From contig NZ_JAOBTQ010000001.1 of assembly GCF_033366695.1 (NCBI RefSeq), positions 1,674,001 to 1,738,000 of the forward strand: 64,000 nucleotides of DNA, written 5' to 3'. Source of the DNA: Streptomyces sp. SCL15-4. GTDB lineage: Bacteria; Actinomycetota; Actinomycetes; Streptomycetales; Streptomycetaceae. Positions within the stretch are counted from its first letter, which is position 1; every line of letters starts with the position of its first letter. The position numbers and the translations under genes were made by a program. The notes under the pieces were generated by a model. The model made no database searches. It saw nothing but the letters and a program-made list of their open reading frames with translations, and was not told the DNA's origin. Positions 15,774 to 25,237 of this stretch are shown here, piece by piece.

Positions 15774-15826
15774 AAGTTTGAACACGTCAGGCCAGCCATC
15801 CCGCACTCAACGAGGACTTCTTGAAG

Positions 15827-17902
15827 ATGACGACGCAGACTTCCGACGGCTTCGAGTGGACCGACCTCGACCGGCGTGCCGTGGACACGGCGCGGCTTCT
15901 GGCGGCCGACGCGGTGCAGAAGGTGGGCAACGGACACCCCGGCACCGCGATGAGCCTGGCCCCTGCCGCGTACACGATCTTTCAGAAGGTGATGCGGCAC
16001 GACCCGGCGGACCCGGAGTGGACCGGCCGTGACCGCTTCGTCCTCTCCCCCGGCCACACCTCGCTGACCCTCTACACCCAGCTCTACCTCTCCGGGTACG
16101 AGCTGGAGCTGGAGGACCTGAAGGCGTTCCGCACGCACGGCTCGAAGACGCCGGGCCACCCCGAGTACGGCCACACCGCCGGTGTGGAGACCACCACCGG
16201 CCCGCTCGGGCAGGGCGTGGCCAACGCCGTCGGCATGGCGATGGCCGCCCGCTACGAGCGCGGCCTCTTCGACCCGGACGCCCCGGCCGGCACCTCCCCG
16301 TTCGACCACACCGTCTGGGCGATCGTCTCCGACGGCGACCTCCAGGAGGGTGTCTCCGCCGAGGCGTCCTCGCTGGCCGGCCACCAGAAGCTCGGCAACC
16401 TGGTCTTCCTCTACGACGACAACCACATCTCCATCGAGGGCGACACCGCGACCGCCTTCTCCGAGGACGTGCTGAAGCGGTACGAGGCCTACGGCTGGCA
16501 CACCCAGCGGATCGAGCCCACCGCCGAGGGCGACATCGACGCCCCGGCCCTGTACCGGGCGCTGAAGGCCGCGCAGGCCGAGACCGAGCGGCCCTCGATC
16601 ATCGCGATGCGCACGATCATCGCCTGGCCCGCCCCGAACGCCCGGAACACCGAGGCCTCCCACGGCTCCGCGCTCGGCGAGGACGAGATCGCCGCCACCA
16701 AGCGCCTGCTGGGCTTCGACCCGGAGCAGACCTTCGAGGTGGCCGACGAGGTCCTCGAGCACACCCGCCGGGCCCTGGACCGGGGCGCCGAGGCGCACGC
16801 GGCCTGGGACAAGCGGATCGCCGAGTGGCGCGCCGCCCGGCCCGAGCGGGCCGAGCTGTTCGACCGGGTGAGCAAGGGCGAGCTGCCCGCCGGCTGGGAG
16901 GACGCCCTGCCCGTCTTCGAGGAGGGCAAGTCGGTCGCCACCCGCGCCGCCTCCGGCAAGGTGCTCCAGGCCCTCGGCCCCGTCCTCCCCGAGCTGTGGG
17001 GCGGCTCCGCCGACCTGGCCGGCTCCAACAACACCACCATCGACAAGACCAGCTCCTTCCTGCCGGCGGGCAACCCGCTGCCGGAGGCCGACCCGTACGG
17101 CCGTACCGTGCACTTCGGCATCCGCGAGTTCTCCATGGCCGCGGAGATGAACGGCATCGCCCTGCACGGCAACACCCGGATCTACGGCGGCACCTTCCTC
17201 GTCTTCTCCGACTACATGCGCAACGCCGTGCGGATGTCGGCGCTGATGCAGCTGCCGGTGACGTACGTGTGGACGCACGACTCCATCGGCCTCGGCGAGG
17301 ACGGCCCCACCCACCAGCCGGTCGAGCACCTGGCCTCGCTGCGCGCCATCCCCGGGCTGAACGTCGTCCGCCCGGCGGACGCCAACGAGACCGCGATCGC
17401 CTGGGCCGAGATCCTGAAGAGGCACGCCACGCACCCCGCCCCGCACGGGCTCGCGCTGACCCGCCAGGGCGTGCCGGTGTACGCGCCGAACGAGGACGCG
17501 GCCAAGGGCGGCTACGTACTGCGCGAGTCCTCGACGGAGGTCCCGGAGGTGATCATCATCGCGACGGGCTCCGAGGTGCACCTGGCCGTGGCCGCGCGGG
17601 AGCTGCTGGAGGCCGGGGGGACCGGCACGCGGGTGGTGTCGATGCCGTCCGTGGAGTGGTTCGAGGAGCAGCCGCGCGAGTACCGCGAGCGGGTGCTGCC
17701 GCCGGCCGTGAAGGCCCGGGTCGCCGTGGAGGCCGGGATCGGCCTGACCTGGTACCGCTATGTCGGCGACGCCGGCCGCGTCGTCTCGCTGGAGCACTTC
17801 GGTGCGTCGGCCGACGCCAAGACCCTGTTCGCCGAGTTCGGCTTCACCCCCGAGAACGTCGCCGCGACGGCCCGCGAGTCGCTCGCCGCCGCGCGCGCCT
17901 GA
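15827..17902 (+). CDS. tkt: Transketolase
   Basis: A 691-residue, full-length transketolase that moves two-carbon units between sugar phosphates with thiamine diphosphate in the non-oxidative pentose phosphate pathway. Visible signatures are the N-terminal [16 protein letters not shown], the cofactor motif [13 protein letters not shown]...LYDDN (about 155-185) and the second-domain [15 protein letters not shown], with [21 protein letters not shown]. The ATG at 15827 has GAGGA about 10 nt upstream; a TTG two codons earlier could also serve. It heads an operon with tal, zwf, opcA, pgi and gnd. Confidence 0.97.
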   Translation: MTTQTSDGFEWTDLDRRAVDTARLLAADAVQKVGNGHPGTAMSLAPAAYTIFQKVMRHDPADPEWTGRDRFVLSPGHTSLTLYTQLYLSGYELELEDLKAFRTHGSKTPGHPEYGHTAGVETTTGPLGQGVANAVGMAMAARYERGLFDPDAPAGTSPFDHTVWAIVSDGDLQEGVSAEASSLAGHQKLGNLVFLYDDNHISIEGDTATAFSEDVLKRYEAYGWHTQRIEPTAEGDIDAPALYRALKAAQAETERPSIIAMRTIIAWPAPNARNTEASHGSALGEDEIAATKRLLGFDPEQTFEVADEVLEHTRRALDRGAEAHAAWDKRIAEWRAARPERAELFDRVSKGELPAGWEDALPVFEEGKSVATRAASGKVLQALGPVLPELWGGSADLAGSNNTTIDKTSSFLPAGNPLPEADPYGRTVHFGIREFSMAAEMNGIALHGNTRIYGGTFLVFSDYMRNAVRMSALMQLPVTYVWTHDSIGLGEDGPTHQPVEHLASLRAIPGLNVVRPADANETAIAWAEILKRHATHPAPHGLALTRQGVPVYAPNEDAAKGGYVLRESSTEVPEVIIIATGSEVHLAVAARELLEAGGTGTRVVSMPSVEWFEEQPREYRERVLPPAVKARVAVEAGIGLTWYRYVGDAGRVVSLEHFGASADAKTLFAEFGFTPENVAATARESLAAARA

Positions 17903-17961
17903 CCCGACGCACCCCTGAGACCGGCGCACACCGCGCCCGATACCGACGCAGAAGTAGAAAG

Positions 17962-19107
17962 ATGAGCACAGTGACCGAAGCAATCGCGACCCCGGGAGCC
18001 CTCAAGCGCCTCGCCGACGAGGGCGTGTCGATCTGGCTGGACGACCTGTCGCGCAAGCGGATCACCTCGGGCAGCCTCGCCGAGCTGGTGGCGAGCGGAA
18101 GCGCCGTCGGTGTCACCACGAACCCGTCCATCTTCCAGGCCGCCATCGGCTCCGGTGAGGGCTACGAGGAGCAGCTCGCCGACCTCGCCGTACGCGGCGT
18201 CACGGTCGACGAGGCCGTACGGATGATGACCACCGCCGACGTGCGCGACGCCGCCGACGTCCTGCGGGAGGTGTACGACGCCACGGGCGGCCGGGACGGC
18301 CGGGTCTCCATCGAGGTCGACCCGCGCCTGGCCCACCACACCGAGGCCACCGTCGCCGAGGCCAAGCAGCTGGCCTGGCTCGTCGACCGCCCCAACGTGA
18401 TGATCAAGATCCCGGCGACCCGGGCCGGCCTGCCCGCGATCACCGAGGTGATCGGCCTCGGCATCAGCGTCAACGTGACCCTGATCTTCTCCCTGGAGCG
18501 CTACCGCGAGGTCATGGCCGCCTACCTGGCCGGCCTGGAGAAGGCCCGCGAGCGGGGCATCGACCTGTCCACCATCCACTCGGTGGCGTCCTTCTTCGTC
18601 TCCCGCGTGGACAGCGAGATCGACAAGCGGCTGACCGCCGTCGGCACCGACGAGGCCCTGGCCCTCAAGGGCCGCGCGGCCCTCGCCAACGCGCGTCTGG
18701 CCTACGAGGCGTACGAGGAGGTCTTCGCCTCCGGCCGCTGGACGGCGCTCCAGGAGGCCGGCGCCACCAGGCAGCGTCCGCTGTGGGCCTCCACCGGTGT
18801 GAAGGACCCGGCGTACAAGGACACCCTGTACGTGGACGAGCTGGTCGCGCCCGGCACGGTCAACACCATGCCCGAGGCCACGCTGAACGCCGTCGCCGAC
18901 CACGGCGAGATCACCGGTGACACGGTGACCGGCGGCTACGACCGGGCCCGCGCCGACCTGGCCGCCGTGGAGCGGCTCGGCATCTCCTACGAAGAGGTCG
19001 TCCAGCAGCTGGAGGACGAGGGCGTCGCCAAGTTCGAGGCGGCGTGGCAGGAGCTGCTGGACGCCGTCGCCACGTCCCTGAAGAGCAAGGGAGCTGACGC
19101 CCGATGA
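17962..19107 (+). CDS. tal: Transaldolase
   Basis: A 381-residue transaldolase, moving dihydroxyacetone units between sugar phosphates. The Schiff-base Lys is in [11 protein letters not shown] (about residue 150), and [11 protein letters not shown] is the usual N-terminal signature. Length fits the actinobacterial single-domain type, not the tal-pgi fusion seen in some bacteria; a separate pgi follows two genes later. It starts 59 bp after tkt, and its stop overlaps the zwf start as ATGA, so tal and zwf are coupled. Confidence 0.97.
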   Translation: MSTVTEAIATPGALKRLADEGVSIWLDDLSRKRITSGSLAELVASGSAVGVTTNPSIFQAAIGSGEGYEEQLADLAVRGVTVDEAVRMMTTADVRDAADVLREVYDATGGRDGRVSIEVDPRLAHHTEATVAEAKQLAWLVDRPNVMIKIPATRAGLPAITEVIGLGISVNVTLIFSLERYREVMAAYLAGLEKARERGIDLSTIHSVASFFVSRVDSEIDKRLTAVGTDEALALKGRAALANARLAYEAYEEVFASGRWTALQEAGATRQRPLWASTGVKDPAYKDTLYVDELVAPGTVNTMPEATLNAVADHGEITGDTVTGGYDRARADLAAVERLGISYEEVVQQLEDEGVAKFEAAWQELLDAVATSLKSKGADAR

Positions 19108-20690
19108 CCGACAACGCCACCGCCGCACCGGCATCCGACCAGGTGCCCGTGCCGGTGATCCCGGCCGCCGACTGGGCGAACCCGCTGCGTGATGCCCGCG
19201 ACCGCCGCCTGCCCCGCATCGCCGGGCCGTCGGGCCTGGTCATCTTCGGCGTGACCGGCGACCTGTCCCGCAAGAAGCTGATGCCGGCCGTCTACGACCT
19301 GGCCAACCGCGGGCTGCTGCCGCCGGGCTTCTCCCTCGTCGGGTTCGCCCGCCGCGAGTGGGAGGACCAGGACTTCGCGCAGGTCGTCCACGACTCCGTG
19401 CGCGAGCACGCCCGCACCCCGTTCCGCGAGGAGGTGTGGCAGCAGCTCGCCGAGGGCATGCGCTTCATCCCCGGCGACTTCGACGACGACACCGCCTTCA
19501 AGCAGCTGAAGGACGCCGTCGACGAGCTGGACGCCTCCCGGGGCACCGGCGGCAACTTCGCCTTCTACCTCTCGGTGCCGCCGAAGTTCTTCCCGAAGGT
19601 CGTGCAGCAGCTGAAGAAGCACGGCCTGGCCAGCCCGCCCGAGGGTTCCTGGCGCCGCGCGGTCATCGAGAAGCCGTTCGGGCACGACCTCGCCAGCGCC
19701 TGCGACCTGAACGCGATCGTGCACGAGGTGTTCGAGCCGGACCAGGTGTTCCGCATCGACCACTACCTCGGCAAGGAGACCGTCCAGAACATCCTGGCGC
19801 TGCGCTTCGCCAACCAGATGTACGAGCCGATCTGGAACCGCAGTTACGTCGACCACGTCCAGATCACCATGGCCGAGGACATCGGCATCGGCGGCCGGGC
19901 CGGCTACTACGACGGCATCGGCGCCGCCCGCGACGTCATCCAGAACCACCTGCTCCAGCTGATGGCGCTCACCGCCATGGAGGAGCCGATCGCGTTCGAC
20001 GCCGAGGCGCTGCTCACCGAGAAGCTGAAGGTGCTGAAGTCGGTGCGGCTGCCCGACGACCTGGGCCGGCACACCGTGCGCGGGCAGTACGCGGCCGGCT
20101 GGCAGGGCGGCGAGAAGGTCGTCGGCTATCTGGAGGAGGACGGCATCGACCCCAAGTCGAAGACCGACACCTTCGCCGCGATCAAGCTGGGCATCGATAA
20201 CCGCCGCTGGGCCGGAGTGCCGTTCTACCTGCGCACCGGCAAGCGGCTGGGCCGCCGGGTCACCGAGATCGCGGTCGTCTTCAAGCGGGCCCCGCACTCC
20301 CCGTTCGACTCCACCGCCACCGAGGAGCTGGGCCAGAACGCCATCGTCATCCGGGTCCAGCCCGACGAGGGCATGACCGTGCGGTTCGGGTCGAAGGTGC
20401 CGGGCACCTCGATGGAGATCCGGGACGTGTCGATGGACTTCGCCTACGGCGAGTCGTTCACCGAGTCGAGCCCGGAGGCGTACGAGCGGCTCATCCTGGA
20501 CGTGCTGCTCGGCGATGCCAACCTCTTCCCGCGCCACCAGGAAGTGGAAGAGTCCTGGAAGATCCTCGACCCGATCGAGGAGTACTGGGCGGCACACGGC
20601 AGGCCCGCGCAGTACGCGTCGGGCAGCTGGGGACCGAGGGAAGCCGACGAGATGCTCGCACGAGACGGACGGAGCTGGCGCAGGCCATGA
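19104..20690 (+). CDS. zwf: Glucose-6-phosphate dehydrogenase
   Basis: A 528-residue enzyme that oxidises glucose 6-phosphate to 6-phosphogluconolactone, feeding NADPH to secondary metabolism. The nucleotide loop is [17 protein letters not shown] (about 46-62) and the active-site motif is [14 protein letters not shown] (about 216-229). ATG overlaps the tal stop by 4 nt, and the stop overlaps opcA in the same way. The N-terminal 35 residues are a low-complexity extension seen often in streptomycete Zwf. Confidence 0.97.
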   Translation: MTDNATAAPASDQVPVPVIPAADWANPLRDARDRRLPRIAGPSGLVIFGVTGDLSRKKLMPAVYDLANRGLLPPGFSLVGFARREWEDQDFAQVVHDSVREHARTPFREEVWQQLAEGMRFIPGDFDDDTAFKQLKDAVDELDASRGTGGNFAFYLSVPPKFFPKVVQQLKKHGLASPPEGSWRRAVIEKPFGHDLASACDLNAIVHEVFEPDQVFRIDHYLGKETVQNILALRFANQMYEPIWNRSYVDHVQITMAEDIGIGGRAGYYDGIGAARDVIQNHLLQLMALTAMEEPIAFDAEALLTEKLKVLKSVRLPDDLGRHTVRGQYAAGWQGGEKVVGYLEEDGIDPKSKTDTFAAIKLGIDNRRWAGVPFYLRTGKRLGRRVTEIAVVFKRAPHSPFDSTATEELGQNAIVIRVQPDEGMTVRFGSKVPGTSMEIRDVSMDFAYGESFTESSPEAYERLILDVLLGDANLFPRHQEVEESWKILDPIEEYWAAHGRPAQYASGSWGPREADEMLARDGRSWRRP

Positions 20691-21613
20691 AGATCGACCT
20701 GACCGACACCACGGCAAGCAAGATCAACAAGGCGTTGGTGCAGGGCCGCCGCGCCATCGGGACGCCCGCCGTGGGCATGGTCCTGACGATGGTCATCGTC
20801 ACGGACGAGGAGAACGCCTACGACTCGATCAAGGCCGCCGAGGACGCCTCGCGCGAACACCCCTCGCGGACCCTGGTCGTCATCAAGCGGCACGCCCGCA
20901 CCCTGCGCGACCGCACCCACTCCCGGCTGGACGCCGAGGTACGGGTCGGCTCCGAGGCCGGCACCGGCGAGACGGTGGTGCTGCGCACCTACGGCGAGGT
21001 GTCCGACCACGCCGACTCGGTGGTGCTGCCGCTGCTGCTGCCGGACGCCCCGGTCGTCGTGTGGTGGCCGGTGGAGGCCCCCGAGGCTCCCGCCAAGGAC
21101 CCCCTGGGCGCGCTCGCCCAGCGCCGGATCACCGACCTGTACGCCGTCGACCGGCCGCTGGAGGTCCTGGACACCCGCGCCCGCTGCTACGCGCCCGGCG
21201 ACACCGACCTGGCCTGGACCCGGCTGACCCTGTGGCGCTCGATGCTGGCCGCCGCCCTGGACCAGGCCCGGGTGCCGATCACGTCGGCGATCGTGGAGGC
21301 GGAGGCCGAGAACCCCAGCGCCGAGCTGCTCGCGCGCTGGCTCCAGGCCCGCCTGAAGGTGTCCGTGGACCGGGTGCACAGCGCCGGCCCGTTCGTGACG
21401 GCCGTCCGCCTCGGCACCGCCGGCGGCGAGATCGTCGTGGACCGGCCGGAGGGCCCGCTGGCCACGCTGACCCTGCCCGGCCAGCCGCCGCGCACCCTCG
21501 CCCTGAAGGTCCGCGCCACCTCCGAACTCATCGCCGAGGAGCTGCGCCGCCTCGACGCCGACGAGATGTACGCCATCGCCCTCCAGGGCGAGGCCCCCAA
21601 GGAGAACGCCTGA
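20687..21613 (+). CDS. opcA: OpcA, glucose-6-phosphate dehydrogenase assembly protein
   Basis: A 308-residue soluble protein of the OpcA family, needed for assembly or activity of glucose-6-phosphate dehydrogenase in cyanobacteria and actinobacteria. The order zwf-opcA with an ATGA overlap is the usual actinobacterial arrangement and supports the call. A conserved region [23 protein letters not shown] and [11 protein letters not shown] (about 60-130) fits the family. A separate 6-phosphogluconolactonase gene is not present in this operon. Confidence 0.93.
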   Translation: MKIDLTDTTASKINKALVQGRRAIGTPAVGMVLTMVIVTDEENAYDSIKAAEDASREHPSRTLVVIKRHARTLRDRTHSRLDAEVRVGSEAGTGETVVLRTYGEVSDHADSVVLPLLLPDAPVVVWWPVEAPEAPAKDPLGALAQRRITDLYAVDRPLEVLDTRARCYAPGDTDLAWTRLTLWRSMLAAALDQARVPITSAIVEAEAENPSAELLARWLQARLKVSVDRVHSAGPFVTAVRLGTAGGEIVVDRPEGPLATLTLPGQPPRTLALKVRATSELIAEELRRLDADEMYAIALQGEAPKENA

Positions 21614-21614
21614 G

Positions 21615-23267
21615 ATGGCAGAGTTCCCGAAGCTCACCCACCGCCCCGAGTGGACGGCCCTCGCCGACCACCGCGCCCAGGGCCGTCCGCACCTGCGCGA
21701 GCTGTTCGCGACGGACCCCGGCCGCGCCGAGCGGTACGTCGTACGGGTCGGCGACCTGTACATCGACTACAGCAAGCACCTGATCACCGACGAGACCCTG
21801 GCCCTGCTCCAGGAACTCGCCGCCGCCACCGGTGTGTCCGCGCTGCGGGACGCCATGTTCCGCGGCGAGAGGATCAACGTCACCGAGGACCGGGCGGTGC
21901 TGCACACCGCGCTGCGCGCCCCGCGGGACGCCGTGATCGAGGTCGACGGCGAGAACGTCGTGCCCAAGGTGCACGCGGTGCTGGACAAGATGGCCCACTT
22001 CGCCGACCGGGTCCGCTCCGGCGACTGGACCGGACACACCGGCCGGCCGATCCGCAACGTCGTCAACATCGGCATCGGCGGCTCCGACCTCGGCCCCGCG
22101 ATGGCCTACGAGGCGCTGCGCCCCTTCACCGCGCGCGACCTGACCTTCCGCTTCGTCTCCAACGTGGACGGCGCCGACCTGCACGAGGCGATCCGCGACC
22201 TGGACCCGGCGCAGACCCTGTTCATCGTCGCGTCCAAGACGTTCACGACGATCGAGACGATCACGAACGCGACCAGTGCGCGCAAGTGGCTCCTCGACGG
22301 GCTGGACGGCGACGAGAAGGCCGTGGCGAAGCACTTCGTGGCGCTGTCCACGAACGCCGGTAAGGTCGCCGACTTCGGCATCGACACGGACAACATGTTC
22401 GAGTTCTGGGACTGGGTCGGCGGGCGGTACTCCTACGACTCCGCGATCGGCCTGTCCCTGATGATCGCGATCGGGCCGGACCGGTTCCGGGAGATGCTCG
22501 ACGGCTTCCGGCTGATGGACGAGCACTTCCGCACCGCGCCCGCCGAGGCCAACGCGCCGCTGCTGCTGGGTCTGCTGGGCATCTGGTACGGCAACTTCCA
22601 CGACGCGCAGTCCCACGCGGTGCTGCCGTACTCGCACTACCTGTCGAAGTTCACCGCCTACCTCCAGCAGCTGGACATGGAGTCCAACGGCAAGTCGGTG
22701 CAGCGCGACGGCCACCCGGTGGACTGGCAGACCGGGCCGGTGGTCTGGGGCACGCCCGGCACCAACGGGCAGCACGCCTACTACCAGTTGATCCACCAGG
22801 GCACCAAGCTGATCCCGGCGGACTTCATCGGCTTCGCCGAGCCGGTCGCCGAGCTGAGCAGTGAACTCAAGGCCCAGCACGACCTGTTGATGGCCAACTT
22901 CTTCGCCCAGACCCAGGCGCTCGCCTTCGGCAAGACGGCCGAGGAGGTCCGCGCCGAGGGCGTCGCCGAGGAGCAGGTGGCGCACCGCACCTTCCGCGGC
23001 GACCACCCCACCACCACGATCCTGGCCCGCGAGCTGACCCCGTCCGTGCTCGGCCAGCTGATCGCCCTCTACGAACACAAGGTGTTCGTCCAGGGCGCGG
23101 TGTGGAACATCGACTCCTTCGACCAGTGGGGCGTGGAGCTGGGCAAGGTCCTCGCCAAGCGCGTCGAACCCGCGCTCACCGAAGGCGCCGACGTGCCCGG
23201 TCTCGACCCGTCCAGCAAGGCCCTCGTCGCGGCCTACCGCACTCTCAAGAACGCATCGGAGAACTGA
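21615..23267 (+). CDS. pgi: Glucose-6-phosphate isomerase
   Basis: A 550-residue isomerase that interconverts glucose 6-phosphate and fructose 6-phosphate. Both family signatures are present: [16 protein letters not shown] (about 259-274) and, near the C-terminus, [18 protein letters not shown]. The middle part contains [13 protein letters not shown]. It starts 1 nt after the opcA stop codon and is followed by gnd with a 2-nt gap, so it belongs to the operon. Here it can return fructose 6-phosphate to the oxidative branch. Confidence 0.97.
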   Translation: MAEFPKLTHRPEWTALADHRAQGRPHLRELFATDPGRAERYVVRVGDLYIDYSKHLITDETLALLQELAAATGVSALRDAMFRGERINVTEDRAVLHTALRAPRDAVIEVDGENVVPKVHAVLDKMAHFADRVRSGDWTGHTGRPIRNVVNIGIGGSDLGPAMAYEALRPFTARDLTFRFVSNVDGADLHEAIRDLDPAQTLFIVASKTFTTIETITNATSARKWLLDGLDGDEKAVAKHFVALSTNAGKVADFGIDTDNMFEFWDWVGGRYSYDSAIGLSLMIAIGPDRFREMLDGFRLMDEHFRTAPAEANAPLLLGLLGIWYGNFHDAQSHAVLPYSHYLSKFTAYLQQLDMESNGKSVQRDGHPVDWQTGPVVWGTPGTNGQHAYYQLIHQGTKLIPADFIGFAEPVAELSSELKAQHDLLMANFFAQTQALAFGKTAEEVRAEGVAEEQVAHRTFRGDHPTTTILARELTPSVLGQLIALYEHKVFVQGAVWNIDSFDQWGVELGKVLAKRVEPALTEGADVPGLDPSSKALVAAYRTLKNASEN

Positions 23268-23269
23268 TC

Positions 23270-24148
23270 ATGCAGCTCGGTCTCATCGGTCTCGGCAAGA
23301 TGGGCGGCAACATGCGCGAGCGGATCCGCCGCGCCGGCCACACCGTCATCGGCTACGACCGCAACCCGGAGGTCTCCGACGTCAAGAGCCTCGCCGAACT
23401 GGTCGAGAAGCTCGACGCGCCCCGCCATGTGTGGGTGATGGTCCCGGCCGGCACCGCCACCCAGACCGTCATCGACGAACTCGGCGACCTCCTCTCCCCC
23501 GGCGACACCGTCATCGACGGCGGCAACTCCCGCTGGACGGACGACGAGAAGCACGCCGCCGCGCTCGGCATCAAGGGCATCGGCTTCGTCGACGCCGGTG
23601 TCTCCGGCGGGGTGTGGGGCCTGAAGAACGGCTACGCGCTCATGGTCGGCGGCGAGAAGGAGTACGTGGACCGGCTGCGGCCGATCTTCGACGCGCTCAA
23701 GCCGGAGGGCCCCTACGGCTACGTCCACGCGGGCCGGGTCGGCGCCGGGCACTTCTCCAAGATGGTCCACAACGGCATCGAGTACGCCATGATGCAGGCC
23801 TACGCCGAGGGCTGGGAGCTGCTGGAGAAGGTGCACTCCGTGGAGAACGTCCGCGAGGTGTTCCGCTCCTGGCAGGAGGGCACGGTCATCCGTTCCTGGC
23901 TGCTGGACCTCGCGGTCAACGCGCTGGACGAGGACGAGCACCTCCAGGGTCTGCGCGGCTACGCGGAGGACTCCGGCGAGGGCCGCTGGACGGTGGAGGC
24001 GGCCATCGACAACGCCGTGCCGCTGCCCGCGATCACCGCGTCCCTCTTCGCGCGGTTCGCCTCGCGTCAGGACGACTCGCCGCAGATGAAGATGATCGCC
24101 GCGCTGCGCAACCAGTTCGGCGGCCACGCGGTCGAGAAGAAGGGCTGA
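23270..24148 (+). CDS. gnd: 6-phosphogluconate dehydrogenase (short type)
   Basis: A 292-residue decarboxylating dehydrogenase that makes ribulose 5-phosphate. It is the short form (about 300 residues, as in YqeC-type enzymes), not the 470-residue form. The dinucleotide loop is GLIGLGKMGGNM (4-15), and the catalytic region contains GVSGGVWGLKNGYALMVGG and KMVHNGIEYAMMQAYAEG. After strand 2 it reads GYDRNPE; an Asp there usually favours NAD+ over NADP+, so this step may yield NADH. That preference is inference. GGAG lies 9 nt before the ATG. Confidence 0.95.
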   Translation: MQLGLIGLGKMGGNMRERIRRAGHTVIGYDRNPEVSDVKSLAELVEKLDAPRHVWVMVPAGTATQTVIDELGDLLSPGDTVIDGGNSRWTDDEKHAAALGIKGIGFVDAGVSGGVWGLKNGYALMVGGEKEYVDRLRPIFDALKPEGPYGYVHAGRVGAGHFSKMVHNGIEYAMMQAYAEGWELLEKVHSVENVREVFRSWQEGTVIRSWLLDLAVNALDEDEHLQGLRGYAEDSGEGRWTVEAAIDNAVPLPAITASLFARFASRQDDSPQMKMIAALRNQFGGHAVEKKG

Positions 24149-24154
24149 CCCGCC

Positions 24155-24742
24155 GTGGGGGACCTGCTGCTGGTCCGCCACGGTGAGACGGAGTGGAGCA
24201 GGTCGGGACAGCACACCAGCTGGACCGACCTGCCGCTGACCGGGCACGGCGAGGAACAGGCCAAGTCCCTCGCCCCGCTCCTCACCGGCCGGACCTACGC
24301 CCGTGCGCTGTCCAGCCCGCTGGGCCGCGCGCTGCGCACCGCCGAACTGGCCGGCATACCCGGAGTCGAGCCCGACCCCGACCTGCACGAGTGGGACTAC
24401 GGCGGCTACGAGGGCGTCACCACCGTCGAGATCCACCGCACCCGCCCGGACTGGGACCTGTGGACCGACGGCGTCCCGCCCGGTCCCGAGGGACACCCCG
24501 GGGAATCGCCGGCCGGGATCGGCGCCCGCGCCGACCGGGTGCTGGCCCGGGTGGAAGCCGATCTGGCCGAGGGTGACGTGGTCCTCGTCGCGCACGCCCA
24601 CTTCCTGCGCGTCCTCACCGCCCGCCGCCTGGGCCTGCCGCCCGCCGACGGCCGCCTGTTCCAGCTGGCCACGGCCACGGTCAGCCGCCTGTCCACGGAA
24701 CACGGCCGTCCGGTGATCGCGGAGTGGAACGTCCGGCCGTAA
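24155..24742 (+). CDS. Histidine phosphatase family protein
   Basis: A 195-residue phosphoglycerate-mutase-like phosphatase. The RHG motif LLLVRHGETEWS (residues 4-15) carries the phosphorylated His, and the second catalytic His is in LVAHAHFLRVL (about 143-153). The family includes sugar-phosphate phosphatases. It begins with GTG 6 bp after gnd and ends the pentose-phosphate operon before a clear terminator hairpin, which suggests a sugar-phosphate substrate of that pathway. Confidence 0.92.
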   Translation: MGDLLLVRHGETEWSRSGQHTSWTDLPLTGHGEEQAKSLAPLLTGRTYARALSSPLGRALRTAELAGIPGVEPDPDLHEWDYGGYEGVTTVEIHRTRPDWDLWTDGVPPGPEGHPGESPAGIGARADRVLARVEADLAEGDVVLVAHAHFLRVLTARRLGLPPADGRLFQLATATVSRLSTEHGRPVIAEWNVRP

Positions 24743-24754
24743 ACCGCTGCCGCG

Positions 24755-24775
24755 CCCCCGGCCTTGGGCCGGGGG
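24755..24775 (+). terminator. Hairpin terminator of the pentose-phosphate operon
   Basis: CCCCCGGCC-TTG-GGCCGGGGG is a perfect 9-bp stem with a 3-nt loop, 13 bp after the histidine phosphatase stop. It lacks a clear U-tract, which is common in streptomycete terminators. Confidence 0.7.
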
Positions 24776-24883
24776 GTGGCGAACCGGCCGGAAGCGCGTA
24801 CGCCGTCGACGCTCCGCCCCGCCCGGTATCAGCTGTCTCCGGCCCGCGCGTCCGGGCCGTGAGCCCTGTCGCGAGGGGGAGAC

Positions 24884-25159
24884 GTGCGGTGGGTGGGACG
24901 GGCCGCCGTCGTGGTGGCGTTGTCGGCTGTCTGCGCGACGGCGGTGCCCATGACCTCGGCGAAGGCCGCGGGCGAGGCGGGCCGGCCGGGCACCCGCCCG
25001 GTGAGCGCCGCGGCCGACGGGACGGGCGGGTGTTCCGACTCGGGTACTCCTCGGATCAGCGCGAACGGACGGTATGTCGCCTTCGGTTCCTGGTCGGCGA
25101 ACCTGGTACCGGGCGACACCGACGGCCGTACGGACGTCTTCGCACGCGCCGTCCGCTGA
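24884..25159 (+). CDS. Short secreted TolB/PD40-like beta-propeller fragment
   Basis: A 91-residue product with a Sec signal peptide (hydrophobic residues about 4-28, Ala-rich cleavage region) and then a single PD40-like repeat: PRISANGRYVAFGSWSANLV followed by PGDTDGRTDVFARAVR. Full-length TolB-like propellers carry six to eight such blades over 350-450 residues, so this is either a truncated remnant or a one-blade secreted peptide. The GTG start follows a strong GAGGGGGA. A good hairpin follows immediately, so the unit is transcriptionally closed. Expression is uncertain. Confidence 0.5.
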   Translation: MRWVGRAAVVVALSAVCATAVPMTSAKAAGEAGRPGTRPVSAAADGTGGCSDSGTPRISANGRYVAFGSWSANLVPGDTDGRTDVFARAVR

Positions 25160-25161
25160 GC

Positions 25162-25190
25162 GGGCACAGCCTGTGTGACAGGCGCTGCCC
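25162..25190. terminator. Bidirectional hairpin terminator
   Basis: GGGCA-n2-GCCTGT-GTG-ACAGGC-n2-TGCCC forms an 11-bp stem with one 2x2 mismatch and a 3-nt loop, between the convergent propeller fragment and the double glycosyltransferase gene. Symmetric, so it can serve both strands. Confidence 0.6.
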
Positions 25191-25237
25191 GATGCGGCCG
25201 GGACTCCGCGCTCGCGCCGCGCGGGCCGACGCCACGC

